The notes below the pieces were generated by a model. The model searched no databases and had not been told where the DNA came from. It saw only the letters and a list, made by a program, of their open reading frames with translations. Positions 60,061 through 64,000 of a stretch of 64,000 bases of DNA are shown piece after piece; position 1 is the first letter of the stretch; the number at the start of each line of letters is the position of its first letter. Source of the stretch: Zingiber officinale (taxonomy: Eukaryota; Streptophyta; Magnoliopsida; Zingiberales; Zingiberaceae). Location: assembly GCF_018446385.1 (NCBI RefSeq), contig NC_056002.1, positions 40,003,671 to 40,067,670 on the forward strand. The letters are read 5' to 3'. The position numbers and the translations under genes are program-made.

Positions 60061-61627
60061 TCAAAGATGAATGTTTTCTAGAGAATAAAGAAAGGAAGAG
60101 TTTATCATATTTCCTTTTCTTTTTAAAATTAAATAAAATAGTATTTCAATAATAATGATAAAATGATATTATTGGAAAATAGGAAATTTATTAAACATTA
60201 ACAATATATTTCGATGTATTTCCATGCCTCATTCTTCAATTCTAAGTTTGCTCCTAATGCTCTTTGCCATGGTATTTCATAACATTATAACATTCTTATA
60301 TGGATTCGAAAGTATAATACAAAGAGATTCTCTTTCCCATCTTATCTTATCTAAAAGTATTGGAGATGACATGGTGGATAGAGGGATATCAGGGTAGCTT
60401 GGTGTTGATAGTGTAAAGACTCTGAGTTAGAAGAAGATGATACAAAGTGATCCTGGAGTTGGGGATTGCAGACCTACGCACATCATAGATACAACCAACG
60501 GGAACGTTAGAGCAAGAATCAGGGAGGGGTCCCTGGCCTAGGCGCTTCGACGCTCATGTCAGAACAATAATCGAGTGAAATGGAGAAGAAGATGAACAGT
60601 AGAATCACAGTGTAAATGCACGCGTGTAATGTAAAAGTTACTTGACTAACGGAGAGGACCATTTTTTATATTGACCCTCAGAACTTCTGTAATAATGAGA
60701 CATTAGAGAATCTCTGATGTCAGAATATATCGAGTAACAGAAAATGTACGACCATCCTTTGAGGAAGGTTGTGTTACATGTATATGAACTATCTTTCGTA
60801 ACCTCTGTATTATTAATGCGACTGAGAATGTCTACCGTCAAAATGTGTCAAGTAACGTTAGGTAATAGAAGTTGTACGACTACCCTCAGAGGAAGGTTCC
60901 ATTGCATGTATATGTCCTGGTAGCAGAATATTCCCTGATTAGTAGCTATTATTTTCTGACAGGTTGTTATGATTCTCTGACAATGCTGTCTCGTGGAGGC
61001 ATTGTGACCGACCTTGTAGCCGACCAATTGTATGCTGGGAGACTTGCACATGAGAAGTAGGGAGCTAGGCTCTGTAGGTCCGATTGATGATTGGGCCGAC
61101 CGGATACATACTACGAGCCTTGGCGTTGAGTGAGGAGCTAAGCCTTGTTAATCTGATCGACTCTTAGCAAACCGGTTATATGCTGATAATTATATTGTAG
61201 AAGCGGGGAGCTGAGTCTCGTATGCCTGAGCGGTGTTGGAGCCGACCGAATTTATTCTGTGTATCTTGGCGCTGGGGGTGTATAGCGCTAAGTCTCTTAA
61301 GTCCGATCGACTTTAGAGCTGACCAAATATATGCTGAGAGACTTGCCCCTAAAGAACGAGGAGCTAAGTTTTGGAAGGTCTGACTGACACTTTGGGTTGA
61401 GTAGTCATATGCTAAAAGACTTGCCCTTGAAGAACGAGGAGCCAAGTTCTAGAACGTTCGACCGACACTTTGGGCCGATCGAACATATAATGAAAGTTGA
61501 GAGCCTTACTTCTGAGTGAAGAGCTGAACCTAATAGATCCGACCAGCACTGGGGCTGGGCAGATATAAGTTGGGAGCCTTGCTTCTAAGTGGGGAGTTGA
61601 GCCCCATAGATCTGATCGACACTGGGG
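60061..61627. other. Intergenic, repeat-derived
   Basis: AT-rich to about 60360, then LTR-like sequence. It includes a near-duplicate pair ATGTACGACCATCC.TTGAGGAAGGTT (about 60744) and TTGTACGACTACCCTCAGAGGAAGG (about 60871), and the 79-bp repeats that follow. No gene is seen. Confidence 0.45.
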
Positions 61628-61640
61628 TCAGGTACGATCT
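61010..61640. repeat. Degenerate tandem repeat, about 79-bp period
   Basis: The marks GGGAGCTAGGCT, GAGGAGCTAAGCC, GGGAGCTGAGTC, GAGGAGCTAAGTT, GAGGAGCCAAGTT, GAAGAGCTGAACC and GGGAGTTGAGCC recur, each followed by a CCGAC(C/T)GA-type and CATATGCTGAGAGACTTG-type segment. The clearest pair (AGAACGAGGAGC at 61353 and 61431) is about 78-79 bp apart. There are about seven diverged copies. Confidence 0.75.
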
Positions 61641-63831
61641 CTACCTCCTGACCAGTTATTTAAGTTTATAAAAATATTATCAAAAAATTCTTACAAATTA
61701 TAAATTGATAATAAAAAATTATTAGAAGAAAATAATGAATTAAAAGGAACTTTAGCAACATCTTGTCGATTAAAAGATTTTGACAGACTAAAAGTTAAAA
61801 ATGAAAAATTAAAAGTAGAAAAGAGAATCTAAGGAATTCTGCATATTCAAATATTGCTATTTCAAATTTTAAAAATTATCAAAGACTAAATTGATATTTT
61901 AGATATCACAAGGGCCAAATAAGAAAAATTATCATCAAAATATATTCCTAGAAAAGTTTTGATTAATCCAGTTGGAAGGAACATATTTTTGGTTCCAAAA
62001 TTATGCTTAAATTAATTTTTTATGCATGTCGTATTTTTAATTTTTTTTTGAATTTATTTACTTAGAATTATCTAAATATATTGTTTCGTATAATTTCTTC
62101 TTTAATTTTTATGAGAAAGAGAATTTCATCACTTACCTAAAAAAATTCAAAAATTTTCAACCGTTAAATTATTTTTATGTATTTTTTTAGCAAATATTAT
62201 ATTTTTAAATTTAAATTAATCTATAGAGTAATTTTTACAATTTTTTTTTCTATAAAAAGTTATCATGTTCTCTGTTAAAAAAATATTTTTAAAACTGTTT
62301 GACTGTTATTGAATTTTATATAAATTATTTATCCAAATGCTATCTTTTAATATTAAAATTTTTTGAAAAGCTATTTTTTGAAAATTTATTTTTTCTGCAA
62401 AGATACTTGCTATAACACATTTTCAAAATTTTCTAACAATTTTTTTTTATCTTAAAAAAACTATTTTTAATATTTCTTTTATGAAAATATGTCTTTATGT
62501 CAAAAAGAATTTATTACTGTTTATACTAATTTCAATTTTTAATGAAAATTTTACAATATTTGTCTAACATTTATAAAAATTTTTAGAATTTTTCATAATT
62601 AAAAATATTTTTTATTTCTATGGCTTATAACTTGTGAAAATCCAGATTTTTTAAATTTAAACTTCATAATTTTTTGGATGGTACATTGGTTATTAATTGG
62701 TATCCCTTAGACCTTGTTTTAAATTTATTTCAAGTCAACTTCATACCCTACCTATATTTTTAATGTGATCAGAGGAGGAGAATTAGAGATTAAGTCTAGG
62801 TGGAGAGTACATTTATTTTGCATTACATTGGTTAACATTGGCTATTAATTACAAATTTTGTACTTGCTATTTTACTGTTATTTGTGTTTTATTTACCCTC
62901 ATTTAACTTGGATTGCTCACATCAAAAAAGAATAAATTGTAAGTATCCCATGATAGTTTTGATGTGATCAACTAAATCAAGTTAAGTTATGTTGTGGTTT
63001 GATCCTTGTATCTAAATATACAGGAACTTAGGAGCACAAGAAGTTGAGCGAAAGACATAGCTAGCGAGAAAGACGACACGAGAGAGAGTTGATGGGCTCG
63101 GTGCATCTGAGAGATGAGGTACTATGAAAAAGTACGCTAGCGGACGAGAAGGGAGCACGCGGCGTTTCCGAGGGATGAGAAGCTGAAGCGGAAGATTGCT
63201 CGAGGAGATGGCCGGAAAATGGGTTCGGGTGAGCCCTATTCCGGATGGTCGAAATCACCCAAGTAAACAGAACCAGAGCGAACAGAGCCAGAACGAGAGG
63301 AAGACCGGACCCCCGAGGGCAGCCAGGGCGTCCTCGGCTCGCGCCCTGGACGCAGTCTGGGTCAGCCTATTCCAAGCGCTCAGATCAGAAAAATCTTATC
63401 CTTGAGGAGCCGTTGCAACATGGATAAAGTTTTATCCACATCCAGCCACCTGGAGCCATTCCAAGCGCCCCGAGCAGCTCGACTAGCAGGCAATAAATAG
63501 AGTTTTTATCTTAGTAGTTGAGACAACATACTTTGTACTCAAAGTTCTATTCTATTTTTACTTTCTAAGTGTTATTCTCGTGTACGAGGTTTCTCCGCCT
63601 TCAACGTTTTGTTTGAGAAGGAGATTATCTTACTGAGCTTGATTTCCTTAGAGTAGCAATCCCTTGATTGCCAACCAAGTAAATGATCTGTCTCGTACTC
63701 ATTCTTGTTATATTTTTTTATTCCTTTTAATTAAGTGTGTAATTGTAAAGCCCGATTGTTTGAGAAAGGTGTTTGCTTATTTTTATTTGTGAAGGGCAAT
63801 TCACCCCCCTCTTGTCGACCTTCAAGGGGCA
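61628..63831 (+). mobile_element. 5'-truncated relative of the gag-only element, with 3' LTR
   Basis: From GTCAGGTACGATCTC at 61628 it follows 38409-39519 of the gag-only element: end of gag, T-rich tail, and TTGGATTGCTCACATCAAAAAAG before the LTR. It then enters an LTR at 62938 that parallels 39520-40539 (TTTTGATGTGATCAAC, GAACTTAGGAGCACAAG, AGCTAGCGAGAA, CTCCGCCT). The front of gag, the PBS and the 5' LTR are missing; the tandem-repeat block abuts the break. It is much more diverged than the 36-40 kb copy. Confidence 0.75.
62938..63831 (+). repeat. 3' LTR of the truncated gag-only relative
   Basis: It begins TGTAAGTATCCC at 62938 and runs to about 63831 (CAAGGGGCA). GGTTTCTCCGCCTTCAACG at about 63590 matches the equivalent GAGG(C/T)TTCTCCGCCTGAAGG of the other LTRs. 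The exact 3' limit is uncertain. Confidence 0.65.
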
Positions 63832-63949
63832 ATAGAATGTACTCAGTTGGGAGTCGGTTAAACCACCTCTGCGCTGAGCCAGATAAAGTGATAAGAAACA
63901 CTCAACATTTTACTTCATCTGTGTACTGATGGAGGATGACTGCATTGTG

Positions 63950-64000
63950 TTCGTGCAGCGGGCCGACAAGAGGGAGGGGTGAATTGCCTGAAAAATAAGA
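63950..64000 (-). mobile_element. End of an inverted LTR entering at the window edge
   Basis: GGGCCGACAAGAGGGAGGGGTGAATTGCC is close to the reverse complement of 63795-63823 (GGCAATTCACCCCCCTCTTGTCGACC), so a second LTR of the same family lies in the opposite orientation. About 120 bp of unassigned sequence separates the two. Confidence 0.65.

Overview
The window is nuclear DNA from a flowering plant. The evidence is multi-exon genes with short AT-rich GT-AG introns, plant-type families (calmodulin with the plant Cys26, Raf-like MAPKKK, plant NEK kinase, Agenet/ENT protein), and about half of the DNA in LTR retrotransposons. The repeats have a monocot flavour, but nothing here fixes the species.

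Five protein genes can be reconstructed exon by exon, each closing in frame. They are a mitochondrial coenzyme Q-binding COQ10 protein (2765-5541, +, 4 exons, 258 aa); a Raf-like MAPKKK (7686-10194, -, 6 exons, 388 aa); a NIMA-related kinase of the plant NEK5/NEK6 type (43171-46872, +, 14 exons, 581 aa, with an in-frame upstream extension); a 148-aa calmodulin (47496-48192, -, 4 exons, convergent with the NEK gene); and an Agenet-ENT protein (57189-59261, -, 2 coding exons, 401 aa). The genes sit in two islands (2.7-10.8 kb and 42-48.5 kb) plus the single Agenet-ENT gene near 58 kb. They show no functional linkage beyond being neighbours.

Between the islands, 11-41 kb is almost all transposable elements, and the nesting order can be read from exact 5-bp target-site duplications (TSDs). 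A solo LTR (11254-25186, TSD TGCAA) was split by a second solo LTR (12021-13882, TSD AAGAA) and by a complete 9.4-kb Copia element (14434-23810, TSD GATTC). That Copia element has LTRs differing by only about 37 substitutions, yet its pol is full of stops. At 29.1-34.5 kb an LTR of the same family as the outer solo LTR, on the opposite strand and still next to its primer-binding site, carries a nested solo LTR of its own family (30493-33065, TSD TCAAT). At 36333-40539 (TSD GTTAT) is a gag-only, pol-less LTR element of the TR-GAG type. Relatives lie at about 27.6-28.4 kb (minus) and 61.6-63.8 kb (plus), and a further inverted LTR end is entering at the right edge.

The remaining intergenic DNA holds fold-back elements, exact-register tandem repeats (63, 65, 79 and about 100 bp units), a tRNA-like SINE segment bracketed by a 17-bp direct repeat, an hAT-like non-autonomous element, TA microsatellites and old LTR remnants. 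I found no tRNA gene, rRNA gene or CRISPR array. The most distinctive findings are the dated nesting, the Copia copy that inserted recently although its genes look long dead, and the gag-only family.
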